Assembly: GCF_017114985.1 (NCBI RefSeq)
Contig: NZ_JABXKP010000064.1
Location: 216,859 to 280,858, forward strand
DNA from: Nostoc sp. JL33
Lineage (GTDB): Bacteria; Cyanobacteriota; Cyanobacteriia; Cyanobacteriales; Nostocaceae
Length of the DNA stretch: 64,000 nucleotides
Direction: 5' to 3'
Shown: piece after piece, positions 26,369-34,132 of the stretch
Position numbering within the stretch: the stretch's first letter is position 1
How the letters are laid out: the number at the start of each line of letters is the position of its first letter
The notes under the pieces: generated by a model
What the model was told of the DNA's origin: nothing
Seen by the model: only the letters and a program-made list of their open reading frames with translations
The model's database searches: none
Position numbers and translations under genes: made by a program

Positions 26369-27163
26369 TCAACCGCTATGTGGAATACGTTCAATTTCAG
26401 CATATCCACTGAAAATAAGTTTTTGACCTTCAGTTTCTAATCGGTTGAGCCGCATTTTTACCCCATCCAGGTCAAAGCGATCCAAATCGACCATATTATC
26501 CAAAATTTCTACCAGCGCCACACTCAAGGTTTGCGAAATTTCCCGTTGGGCTTCTGGCACTTGGTCAAGTTCAATTTTCGGATCTTTGAAAGAAACCCGC
26601 CGCCGCCTTTCAATGCTTATGCTTAAAGTCATGCTTAGGGGCACGAGTTCGCCATTGTTTAAATCTGCTTTTGCTACAAGCTGCAACCGATTTTCAGGCA
26701 ATAGCTTTACCTGAACTTCGGTAAAGGAGACTGGTTCACCGCCAGATAATGCTGTCAGGGATGGTACGGTGAGGTTAAGCAGGCGCTTTTTCACCAGTTC
26801 CGCATTAAACGCTTGGTTGATGCCTGCTTCTGATAGAATTACCTGAGCGATCGCTTGAGTGGGTTGCTTAAGGCTGAGTTTGCCACTTAAAACCGAGCCG
26901 AAGTCAATAGCCACGGCATCGGTTTCAAATGACATCTCATCTACCGCGAAATCTTTCCGAATCACCAAGCCACGACCGCTCATTTTGAAGCTATCAATGC
27001 TGCCTTGCAAGAGCTTGCTGGAGGGGTAGCAGCGCACAAAGACTTCTACTGACTCGCTTTGGGTAAACATATGGCGAATCGTTTGGCTGGCGACTGTGTT
27101 GAGCATCCGCTCTCCCCAATCTGTGCCTTTAGGATCTTGTAAACCAGTAAGTCCGCCGAACAT
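26369..27163 (-). CDS. DUF2993 (LmeA-like) family protein
   Basis: 264 residues from the ATG at 27163 (MFGGLTGLQDPKGTDWGERMLN), where cyanobacterial relatives begin as I recall. The frame stays open upstream to an ATG at 27406, but that 81-residue extension resembles nothing and its composition looks non-coding. The family core VRCYPSSKLLQGSIDSFKMSGRGLVIRKDFAVDEMSFETDAVAIDFGSVLSGKL is clear. The fold is a TULIP-like lipid-binding tube in actinobacterial LmeA; the cyanobacterial role is unknown. No signal peptide is seen with this start. Confidence 0.75.
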   Translation of the reverse strand: MFGGLTGLQDPKGTDWGERMLNTVASQTIRHMFTQSESVEVFVRCYPSSKLLQGSIDSFKMSGRGLVIRKDFAVDEMSFETDAVAIDFGSVLSGKLSLKQPTQAIAQVILSEAGINQAFNAELVKKRLLNLTVPSLTALSGGEPVSFTEVQVKLLPENRLQLVAKADLNNGELVPLSMTLSISIERRRRVSFKDPKIELDQVPEAQREISQTLSVALVEILDNMVDLDRFDLDGVKMRLNRLETEGQKLIFSGYAEIERIPHSG

Positions 27164-27654
27164 GTGGTTTTGGGTCTCTAGAAGTTCTTTGTACTTTTGT
27201 AACAAATTGTCAAGAATACAGCAAGCGATCCCCATATTAATTGTGCTGATGCGTAGGTGTAGGATCGCTGATGGTTCATGAGGCAATGTATTAAATATTA
27301 CTATTGATGAAGGTACTGAAGCACGTAAACACAGGTCAAACACGTTCTGTTTAGGAATGTAAACGGGAAATGCAGCAGAAGTCTGGTATTTCAACCGATG
27401 AAACATGAGTCAGATGTTGACATTAATATAGAATTTCTGCAAGCAAAGTTATCAATACTACGCACGAGAAGCTACCCATTTTTCTTTATGAGATATACAA
27501 GCAGCATTAAAAAATTGTTAGAAAGCTGTTGAAATATATAAATCTCAAGGTGAAATAATTAAATTACAGAGGGTACAAATTTTATTAAAAAGCTTATGTG
27601 AGACGTAGCTTGTTTCAGAGCTAATATTTTTCTGAGTCTACCAATCCCACGCTT

Positions 27655-28606
27655 TTATCTAGCACTATCTTTATGTTTTAGTTCCAGAAAATCTTTAGTT
27701 ACTCTAACTATAGAATCTCCATTTATATAATTTGAAGTATAATTGGGCGTTAATGGTAGATTATTACCCGATTCTAGTACTAAAATAACCCGAAAAAAGC
27801 ATTCATCTATACTAGTATCAATCCGTTCAAGCTTAACATCAGTAATTTCGTTCAAAGAATATTGAAAAACTGTTTTTCCTAACGTTCCAAACCACCTGTA
27901 ACGACTAAGCTTTACAGTATTTGTTTCTTGATCAAAATTACAAGTTATAAATAAACCTGGTGACGCTACTAGCAACGCTAATATTCCACAGAAAACAGTA
28001 ATCCTGACAACAATGTAACCAATAAAAGTGTCATCAAGTATAACCGCTAAATTGTTCTCTGTAGGGTTTTTCAAAAATTTGTTAATTCTTAATACTATTG
28101 ATTGTAATTCTTCAAGTTTAAATTTTGGGTATGTACTATCTGTAAAAGGAAAGCTATCTTTATCAGTTAATAGTAAAATTTTATATGAGTATCTAGGCTT
28201 AACTTGACTATCGGTTTGCATCTCTGTTTCCAATTTAGCCTCTAGTAACTCAGAAACTAGCACTCCACTTTTTTCCTGACCAAACCAATAGTTTTCTGTT
28301 AACTTACACATTATTGTTAGAGTATTTTGTCCCGCACTCAAATCAATATTTGAAGTAGATATATTGTTTGGATAACGATTGCAGACAAGTTGTGTAATAG
28401 GTGTAAATACAATAGACGCACGCAAATAAAAATAAAACAAACAATTGACTAAAAAATATTCCTACACCTAAAAATACTTTTGGTCGGATAATAAAAGTAA
28501 GTTTAGTTGATGTTTCTTCTGAGACTTTTAGAGGATTAGCTAGAGTAAAATAACATCCAGCGCCTAAGTTAATTAGCAACAGTACGGCAAATAATAAAAA
28601 AGTCAT
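27655..28606 (-). pseudogene. Two-pass membrane protein gene with a frameshift (cyanobacterial family, unknown function)
   Basis: Two overlapping reading frames look like one gene. 28606-28343 encodes MTFLLFAVLLLINLGAGCYFTLANPLK..., a typical N-terminal anchor of this family. The second frame, entered near 28440, continues with TQLVCNRYPNNIS..., YKILLLTDKDSFPFTDS, a second hydrophobic segment (VVRITVFCGILALLVASPGLFI) and a C-terminal domain ending at 27655. The switch falls in a T-rich run near 28425-28445. Joined, they give about 320 residues. Relatives I remember have TQL.CNR..P.Q directly after the membrane anchor in one frame. A sequencing error or programmed slippage could equally explain it. 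Confidence 0.55.
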
Positions 28607-28926
28607 TTTATTTGTAGCTCCAGAACCGCTTTAGCAGATAGAAATATTACGCGTTTACCAATTAGATAAGAAATCAATAAATAATAAGCTCAACTACTTT
28701 TCTGTGGCTACCGCCATCGAATATGCCAGCATTAATCTACTCTCTACCCCTCACACTCCTTCATTTGCTCTAGTTATAGCTCACCGTTCGCGTAATCGAG
28801 AATGAGTTTGATGAAATAAGGGATATGTAAAATTTGGTCTTCTCCATGTATGAAGTGAGGCGATCGCAATCTCTACAAAAAAGTGCGATCGCCTCTCTTT
28901 TAATCAAAACAGCCATGCCCTGCCCC
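28607..28926. other. Intergenic
   Basis: AT-rich DNA with two GCGATCGC sites (about 28860 and 28885). Nothing else is recognised. Confidence 0.4.
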
Positions 28927-29062
28927 CAATACGGTTCGGTTAAGGCAAGAGACGCGATAAATCGCCGTCTCTACAAAGTGACTGATTATTGTAAAGACGG
29001 CGATTTATCGCGTCTTTGCGATCTAGGACGTGTCATTAAAAAACCTTATCCGAACCGTATTG
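28927..29062. mobile_element. MITE with 18-bp termini and 10-bp flanking direct repeat
   Basis: The termini CAATACGGTTCGGTTAAG (28927-28944) and CTTATCCGAACCGTATTG (29045-29062) are inverted repeats with one mismatch. Inside is a second inverted pair around AGACGCGATAAATCGCCGTCT. The element is bounded on both sides by GCCCTGCCCC (28917-28926 and 29063-29072), a perfect 10-bp target duplication. It is 136 bp and non-coding. It sits 30 bp from the 3' end of the bgtB-like gene. Confidence 0.8.
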
Positions 29063-29091
29063 GCCCTGCCCCCGTGTCTAAAGACTCCCCA

Positions 29092-30609
29092 TTACTTGCT
29101 CTTTTGCTTAACGGGATTGAGCGATCGCTCAAAGCGACTAAACGCTTGAGAACAAAGCAGGGTTAGGAATAAATAAACCAAGGCCACAGTGGCGTAAATC
29201 TCAAATGAACGATAGTTCTCAGCTACAATCAGCTGTCCTTTGCGGAACAACTCTTCAAACCCGATGATCGCGACTAAGCTGGTGTCTTTGAGCAGGCTAA
29301 TAAACTCATTGCCCAGAGGTGGCAGCATCCGCCGGAGGGCTTGAGGAAAGATTACATAGCGCATCGTTTGCACTGAGCTTAAACCCAGTGATTGAGAGGC
29401 TTCTGCTTGCCCAGGCTCAATTGATTGAATGCCTGCGCGGACAACTTCAGCAATGTAGGCAGCGCTATTGAGACTCAATGCAATCACTGCTGCTGCTAAA
29501 CGATTTAAAGTGAAGGTGAAACCAAAACTTTGGGCTAAAGCAGGCAACCCAAAGTAAATCATAAAAATTTGCACCAGCAACGGCGTCCCCCGGAAAAAGT
29601 CTACATATGCCCTAGCAATCCAGGGCAAAGGCGGAGTGGGGAAAAGACGAACAATTCCAATCAGTGTACCCCCGATCATCCCCAGCAAGACTGAGATTGC
29701 TGTGAGTTCAAGTGTTACTAAAGCCCCATTTAGCAAGGTGGGTAGGGACTTCAAAATAATGCTTAGTGAGGTAAATAGTTGGGATACGCCTTTTTCGGCA
29801 GCCTGGTTTTCGATGGGTGATTTTTCTGGTAGTTGTGGCGGTTGGATACCAAACCACTTTTGGTAAATTTTGGCGTAAATACCATTTTTCAGCACCGTTT
29901 CTAGACCTTGGTTAATCGCTTGCAAGTTGGGCGATGCTTTCGGTGTAGGAATGCCATAAAATTCTTCTGTTAGCAGACTGCTGACCACTTTGAGTCCGTT
30001 AAGGTTGCCGCTCTTTATGCCATATAAGATAACGACTTGATCATTAAGAACGGCATCGACATTACCATTGATTAATGCTTGAAGGGTTAAAGGTGAATCA
30101 TTAAAAGTGCGAATTTCCGATCCGGGAATACTTTTAGCCTTCTGTGCGCCAGTTGTCCCAATTTGCACGCCAATGGTTTTGTTCTTAAGATTATCAAAAT
30201 TGGTAATGTTTTGATTATCTCTGCGGGTGACGATCGCTAGCCCTGATTTGAAGTAAGGACGCGAGAAGGAAATTGTCTTCGCCCGTTCGGCAGTAATCGT
30301 CATTGCCGCAACTGCGGCATCTACAGTTTGCGCTTGCAATGCTGGGATCATACCAGCAAAAGGCATATTTTGATACTTAACTTTCAAGCCAGCAGATTGA
30401 GCGATCGCATTCATCAAATCAATGTCAAAGCCTTGCAACTCACCACTGGCAGATTGAAACTCGAAAGGCGGAAACGTAGGTTCTGTAGCAACCGTAAGTG
30501 TGTTACCAACAGTGGAACCATCTGTGATACAACCTGAAAGTAAAAGTAGACAGCTTAAGCTTAAGCCAAAAACTAGCTGACGTAACCAAAAGACAACAAA
30601 TCCAGTCAT
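29092..30609 (-). CDS. bgtB: Fused amino-acid ABC transporter: substrate-binding domain plus permease (BgtB-like)
   Basis: 505 residues. A lipobox LLLSGC gives Cys27. Residues about 35-260 form a polar-amino-acid binding domain (LTVATEPTFPPFEFQSASGELQGFDIDLMNAIAQ, SRPYFKSGLAIV, GVQIGTTGAQKAK). Residues about 285-500 form a HisM/GlnP-type permease with the EAA loop AGIQSIEPGQAEASQSLGLSSVQTM. Such fusions are known in cyanobacterial Bgt/Nat systems for basic amino acids and glutamine. The ATPase (BgtA) is not adjacent, which is usual in this group. The exact substrate is inferred. Confidence 0.85.
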   Translation of the reverse strand: MTGFVVFWLRQLVFGLSLSCLLLLSGCITDGSTVGNTLTVATEPTFPPFEFQSASGELQGFDIDLMNAIAQSAGLKVKYQNMPFAGMIPALQAQTVDAAVAAMTITAERAKTISFSRPYFKSGLAIVTRRDNQNITNFDNLKNKTIGVQIGTTGAQKAKSIPGSEIRTFNDSPLTLQALINGNVDAVLNDQVVILYGIKSGNLNGLKVVSSLLTEEFYGIPTPKASPNLQAINQGLETVLKNGIYAKIYQKWFGIQPPQLPEKSPIENQAAEKGVSQLFTSLSIILKSLPTLLNGALVTLELTAISVLLGMIGGTLIGIVRLFPTPPLPWIARAYVDFFRGTPLLVQIFMIYFGLPALAQSFGFTFTLNRLAAAVIALSLNSAAYIAEVVRAGIQSIEPGQAEASQSLGLSSVQTMRYVIFPQALRRMLPPLGNEFISLLKDTSLVAIIGFEELFRKGQLIVAENYRSFEIYATVALVYLFLTLLCSQAFSRFERSLNPVKQKSK

Positions 30610-30861
30610 ATTCTTTAGACTTCTCCAAAAATATCCAAGCTTAGACTATGACTGGTTTTCCAAAATCAAAAATCCAGTTATGCATAATTGCTGTAATAAT
30701 AGTAAAGTTTTGTAGAACAATGGACACTTTGTTGCGGTAAAGAGTTGTCCGTAGACGCTTCTGTGGATGCGTTGGCAACTGATGCTCGCAACTTGAGTAA
30801 ATCCTCTTCAAAACTATCATCCCATCCATATTGAAAATTCACTTTATAAAACAGATTCAAA

Positions 30862-31602
30862 ATGGTTGCAAATACATTTGATGGTAACAGCGTGTTCGAG
30901 GAAGATTATCTTTACTTTTATGAAACGTTGTTGACACCAGAACGTACTCAACACGAAGTTGACCTCATTTGTCGATTGCTAGATTTACAAGCAGGGATGA
31001 GTATTTTAGACTTAGCTTGTGGGCATGGACGGATTGCTAATCAGCTAGCGGCTCGTGGCTATCATGTGACTGGACTTGATGCAACAGCTTTCTTTTTAGA
31101 AAAAGCAAATCAAGATGCGGTTAGCAACGGTGTTAAGGTAGAGTACCTTCAAGGCGATATGCGTTCTCTACCCTTTAGCGATCGCTTCAACTGCATCATC
31201 AACTGCTTCACAGCCTTCGGTTACTTCGATGACAATGAAAATAGATCGGTCTTAACCCAAGCGTATCGTGCTCTAAAAGTAGGTGGCAAATTGCTACTTG
31301 ATATTCAGAATTTTAGCCGCGTCTTGCAAGAGTTTACGCCTGAGTTAATTACTGAGTGTCAGGGGAATTATATGCTCGCACGCACGCGTTACGATGCGCT
31401 TACCAATCGTACCCATACCGAGCGGATTATCATTCGTGATGGACAAGTGCGGCGCGGTGAATACTTTGTTCGCAATTTTACCTTTCCCGAAATCCGCGAT
31501 TGGCTCCTGCAAACAGGCTTCAGCGAAGTAGAAGGCTATGGTTACGATGGTGAACCGTTCGCGGTTGATAGCCGCCGAATGATTGTGGTAGCAAGCAAAT
31601 GA
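30862..31602 (+). CDS. Class I SAM-dependent methyltransferase
   Basis: 246 residues. Motif I is MSILDLACGHGRIANQLAARGYHVTGLDAT (about 45-75); motif II follows in VKVEYLQGDMRSLPFSDRFNCIINCFTAFGYFDD, and KVGGKLLLDIQNF is motif III. The C-terminal half is a small beta cap (TRYDALTNRTHTERIIIRDGQVRRGEYFVRNFTFPEIRDWLLQTGF). This architecture occurs in small-molecule and tRNA methyltransferases, so the acceptor is not assigned. It is divergent from the bgtB-like gene. Confidence 0.85.
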   Translation: MVANTFDGNSVFEEDYLYFYETLLTPERTQHEVDLICRLLDLQAGMSILDLACGHGRIANQLAARGYHVTGLDATAFFLEKANQDAVSNGVKVEYLQGDMRSLPFSDRFNCIINCFTAFGYFDDNENRSVLTQAYRALKVGGKLLLDIQNFSRVLQEFTPELITECQGNYMLARTRYDALTNRTHTERIIIRDGQVRRGEYFVRNFTFPEIRDWLLQTGFSEVEGYGYDGEPFAVDSRRMIVVASK

Positions 31603-31849
31603 AGAGTCAGGAGATAACAGACAGTTATAAGCGGTGCGTTAGGTGCTGATATCATCTTTTTCGTGACAAATCATATCGCAATATGCGCCTAACAGTTGCT
31701 TCTTCCAGGGGGAGACGCGCAAGGGACAAGCCGGGGAACTCGTCCAATGCACTGGCTCCCCTACAGTATTTTATTTTTACTTTATAAATAACCTCTCGCT
31801 AGCTTTAATGGCAGTAATTAGTATTGACAAACATTAAGCCTGATCTTTC
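31603..31849. other. Intergenic with GC-rich dispersed repeat
   Basis: About 31708-31762 (GACGCGCAAGGGAC ... CACTGGCTCCCCTA) is a copy of the dispersed repeat also at 18463-18512. Otherwise nothing is seen. Confidence 0.5.
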
Positions 31850-32464
31850 TCAGCAACCTAATATCGCCACCAAAATACGAAGCAAGTCTTCTATGTCAGC
31901 AGGAACACGATATAAATTGAGGTCTTGAGTTATTTGTTTACTTTCTCGATTCAATAGACTAAATTGCCAGATATCCCCTGTAGAAACAGCCCCCTGTAAA
32001 TTTGGCTCTTGAGAGTCAGTCCACGCATCAATAGCAATCAGTTCTACAGCAAGCTGGGTAAAACCCCTTGCCAAATCAGCATTTTTAGCTTCTATAACTA
32101 AGAGTTTACGCTCTGCATGGAGATAATAGTCAAGGGAGCCTTTTAACTGTTCTGTAACTATCAGAGGATATTCGATTCTAAGTTGGGCGCGGGTGTAATG
32201 AACAATATCCAATAAAATTGGCGCAATTAGTAACTCTCTGCGGGCTGCTTCACTAGTCAAACTAATATATGGCAAACTTTCCTCAATTCTAGATTTGAGA
32301 TTTGCGAGTCTGTCTAATTCAATGCTGGACTTTTGTTGATTGAGAGAGGAACGTTTTAAAGAATAGCCAAATTCAGCCAGTATGTCTTCTGGCTCGAATG
32401 ACATCTCAAAATAGCTTCTGAAAGTGTATGACTGATTTGGTTGAAGGATGGGAATTTTGCTCAT
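31850..32464 (-). CDS. Conserved cyanobacterial protein with PD-(D/E)XK-like nuclease core
   Basis: 204 residues. GSLDYYLHAERKLLVIEAKNADLARGFTQLAVELIAI contains D...E.K spaced as in PD-(D/E)XK nucleases, followed by a helix with Q. The first third (EDILAEFGYSLKRSSL, RLANLKSRIEESLPYISLTSEAARRELLIAPILLDI) is helical and conserved in relatives I recall from Nostoc and Microcystis, which are often annotated only as hypothetical. A nuclease role is inferred. It has no methyltransferase partner here. The neighbour on its 5' side is a MITE inserted beside an XRE gene. Confidence 0.55.
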   Translation of the reverse strand: MSKIPILQPNQSYTFRSYFEMSFEPEDILAEFGYSLKRSSLNQQKSSIELDRLANLKSRIEESLPYISLTSEAARRELLIAPILLDIVHYTRAQLRIEYPLIVTEQLKGSLDYYLHAERKLLVIEAKNADLARGFTQLAVELIAIDAWTDSQEPNLQGAVSTGDIWQFSLLNRESKQITQDLNLYRVPADIEDLLRILVAILGC

Positions 32465-32491
32465 AGCTGCATAATTAAACTATTTTGCCTT

Positions 32492-32667
32492 AGAGGATGT
32501 TTGTAAAGTCTAATTTATTACTCGCCTGAGCGACTATAAGTCGCGGCTACACAGACAAAACCTACCTCCGTGGGTTAAAAACTCTTGATTTTCTCTTAGT
32601 CCACGGAGGTAGACTTTGCTTGTCTAGTAGCGAATTATATTTGCCCAATACTTTTAAAACATCCTCT
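32492..32667. mobile_element. MITE-like element with AGAGGATGTTT termini
   Basis: The 17-bp terminal inverted repeats are AGAGGATGTTTGTAAAG (32492-32508) and CTTTTAAAACATCCTCT (32651-32667), with one mismatch. A nested pair, CAAAACCTACCTCCGTGG / CCACGGAGGTAGACTTTG, folds inside. It is 176 bp and non-coding. Its right end cuts into a partial copy of the adjacent XRE gene. Confidence 0.65.
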
Positions 32668-32710
32668 TGGTTGCCAAAACCTGCTTGAGTGCTTCACCTG
32701 CCTTTCCCAT
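32654..32710 (-). pseudogene. Truncated duplicate of the 5' end of the XRE gene
   Basis: Read on the minus strand from the ATG at 32710, it gives MGKAGEALKQVLATKRMF and then a stop. The first 12 residues match MGKAGKALKQVL of the intact XRE gene just upstream with one change, and the DNA matches over about 37 bases. Similarity ends where the MITE terminus begins. I read it as a tandem paralogue destroyed by the MITE. Confidence 0.6.
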
Positions 32711-32718
32711 GCCTCAGA

Positions 32719-32949
32719 TCAGGATTCGTCTTCACTTAAGTAAAGTCTGATAAATTCCTCAGCAGCTTCTGAGTTGATTTTCTGTAGACCCCTGCGGATC
32801 TCTAATATTGCATCAGATGTTGGTGATCTAGTCTCTTTTACCCAACCGTTGATACTAGACCTTGCAAGACCTATTGCCACAGCTAGCTGATTCTGGCTGA
32901 TTGCGTAAGTCTCTAATACTTGCTTGAGTGCTTTACCTGCTTTCCCCAT
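32719..32949 (-). CDS. XRE-family helix-turn-helix protein
   Basis: 76 residues. LETYAISQNQLAVAIGLARSSINGWVKETRSPTSDAILEIRRGL is a Cro/C1-type HTH, with recognition helix around ARSSINGWV. The remaining C-terminal residues are acidic (EAAEEFIRLYLSEDES). The promoter region at 32960-33045 has the inverted pair GTACCTGATTGCGTAC / GTACGCAATCAGGTAC, a likely operator for autoregulation. It is transcribed away from the small gene at 33066. Confidence 0.85.
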   Translation of the reverse strand: MGKAGKALKQVLETYAISQNQLAVAIGLARSSINGWVKETRSPTSDAILEIRRGLQKINSEAAEEFIRLYLSEDES

Positions 32950-32984
32950 TTCTTAGATTTTGTCAGGGAATTCAAAGCAAGTAA

Positions 32985-33044
32985 ATGTACCTGATTGCGT
33001 ACAATCAGATAGACTAAATTTTAGTACGCAATCAGGTACATCAT
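32985..33044. promoter_or_regulatory. Inverted repeat operator candidate between XRE gene and small gene
   Basis: ATGTACCTGATTGCGTAC (32985-33002) faces GTACGCAATCAGGTACAT (33023-33040), an 18-bp perfect inverted repeat spaced by 20 bp in the divergent promoter region. It is a natural candidate binding site for the XRE protein. Confidence 0.6.
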
Positions 33045-33065
33045 TTAAGAATAAGGTTTAGTTCA

Positions 33066-33326
33066 ATGGCTGAAGAATTTATCTTTGACACAACAGACTC
33101 TAACAACCCTCCCACATCTCCACCCAACCGCGAATCTGTAAAAATTCTCCTAATTGGTTCCCGTCGAGGTATTAACAGCATTATTTATTGGCTGTATCGC
33201 CTGGGCTTTGCCGAAGTAACAGCCTGGAGCAAACCACAAGTTGCACCCAATAGTGAGGATAGAGAAATGATGAGTATCACAGTCAAACAAGTTACCCCTG
33301 GACTGAAGACAAAGCGATCGCACTGA
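33066..33326 (+). CDS. Small conserved cyanobacterial protein
   Basis: 86 residues. The core ESVKILLIGSRRGINSIIYWLYRLGFAEVTAWSKPQ recalls a group of short cyanobacterial proteins with KVLL.G.R..V...IH.LHRLGFAEV..WS, which have no assigned function. There is no signal peptide. It shares the putative operator with the divergent XRE gene, so it may belong to the same regulatory unit. Confidence 0.55.
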   Translation: MAEEFIFDTTDSNNPPTSPPNRESVKILLIGSRRGINSIIYWLYRLGFAEVTAWSKPQVAPNSEDREMMSITVKQVTPGLKTKRSH

Positions 33327-33412
33327 TTTAACTCACCTTTTAAACAAGTGCGTAGGCATAGCCCGCCGTAGGCATCGCTTTTAAAATATTTGATCCGCTT
33401 CTGGTGTAGTAA

Positions 33413-33823
33413 ATGAGTCAGGATTGGAAACCAGGTGATCCGTTGCCAAAGGCAGAGGATGCCGAGATAGACCCTCGCAAATTTCAAGAATACTCCATGA
33501 ATCCAAATAATCCTGGCAACCAAGGAAAGTGGATGGCATTCGCAGCAATTGGCTACGATATACAAAATGCCGAGGCTCGTAACGCTGCGACAGGCGATGT
33601 AATCAAACAACTGCGTGAAAGTCTTGCCAATGCACCAGCCGTAAAAGGTCACACAAGTATTTATGGTTTTCGATTTCAGGTAAGAGTGAGGATTCGGGGA
33701 TTAAATAAAAGAGAGGGAACTTTTGTAACTAGCTGGCAAATTGATAATGGAAAAGATATTCCCCGATTAATCACAAACTGGCTGGAAGTAAACCAACAAG
33801 AAGAAGATAACAATGAAAGCTAA
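33413..33823 (+). CDS. DUF6883-type protein (toxin-like)
   Basis: 136 residues. PLPKAEDAEIDPRKFQEYSMNPNNPGNQGKWMAFAAIGYDIQNAEA...LRESLAN...YGFRFQVRVRIRGLNKREGTFVTSWQIDNGKDIPRLITNW fits DUF6883, a domain found alone and at the C-terminus of polymorphic toxins. It overlaps the next gene (DUF4926) by 11 bp, so they are coupled. A toxin role with DUF4926 as its partner is a reasonable inference but is not shown by the sequence. Confidence 0.65.
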   Translation: MSQDWKPGDPLPKAEDAEIDPRKFQEYSMNPNNPGNQGKWMAFAAIGYDIQNAEARNAATGDVIKQLRESLANAPAVKGHTSIYGFRFQVRVRIRGLNKREGTFVTSWQIDNGKDIPRLITNWLEVNQQEEDNNES

Positions 33824-34067
33824 AGTTTACGATCAAATAAAAACATTGGTAGAAGTACAACCAGACTTTGCCGACCAGATGATTGCTAAAAATACACTGG
33901 GAACAATTGTAGAATGCTACGAAAATCCCGAAGGTTATGCAGTAGATATTGCCATCCCCAATCAAAAGTTAGTTGGAAACTATGAATACGTAAATGTCAT
34001 TCTTACTTCTGATCAATTCGTGCTTGTCAACACTGTCTCGCAACCACTGAATATTATTACTCACTAA
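33813..34067 (+). CDS. DUF4926-type small protein (possible immunity/antitoxin partner)
   Basis: 84 residues: KVYDQIKTLVEVQPDFADQMIAKNTLGTIVECYENPEGYAVDIAIPN...YEYVNVILTSDQFVLV. This is the DUF4926 pattern, a small SH3-like barrel (strand, GTIVE.YE.PEGY.VDIA). These genes usually stand directly behind DUF6883 genes. It begins inside the end of the preceding gene. Confidence 0.7.
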   Translation: MKAKVYDQIKTLVEVQPDFADQMIAKNTLGTIVECYENPEGYAVDIAIPNQKLVGNYEYVNVILTSDQFVLVNTVSQPLNIITH

Positions 34068-34132
34068 TGGCAAAACCTGATGAGGTCATGTGTCGGAGGA
34101 TAGAGACGCGGACACCGCGCTCTTTAAGTTAC

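Noticed and set aside
26369..27406. Longer start (27406) for the DUF2993 protein
   Set aside because: The extra 81 residues look non-coding, and relatives begin at the MFGG position.
28834..29166. Plus-strand 110-codon frame across the MITE
   Set aside because: It spans both arms of an inverted-repeat element and the antisense of the bgtB-like gene.
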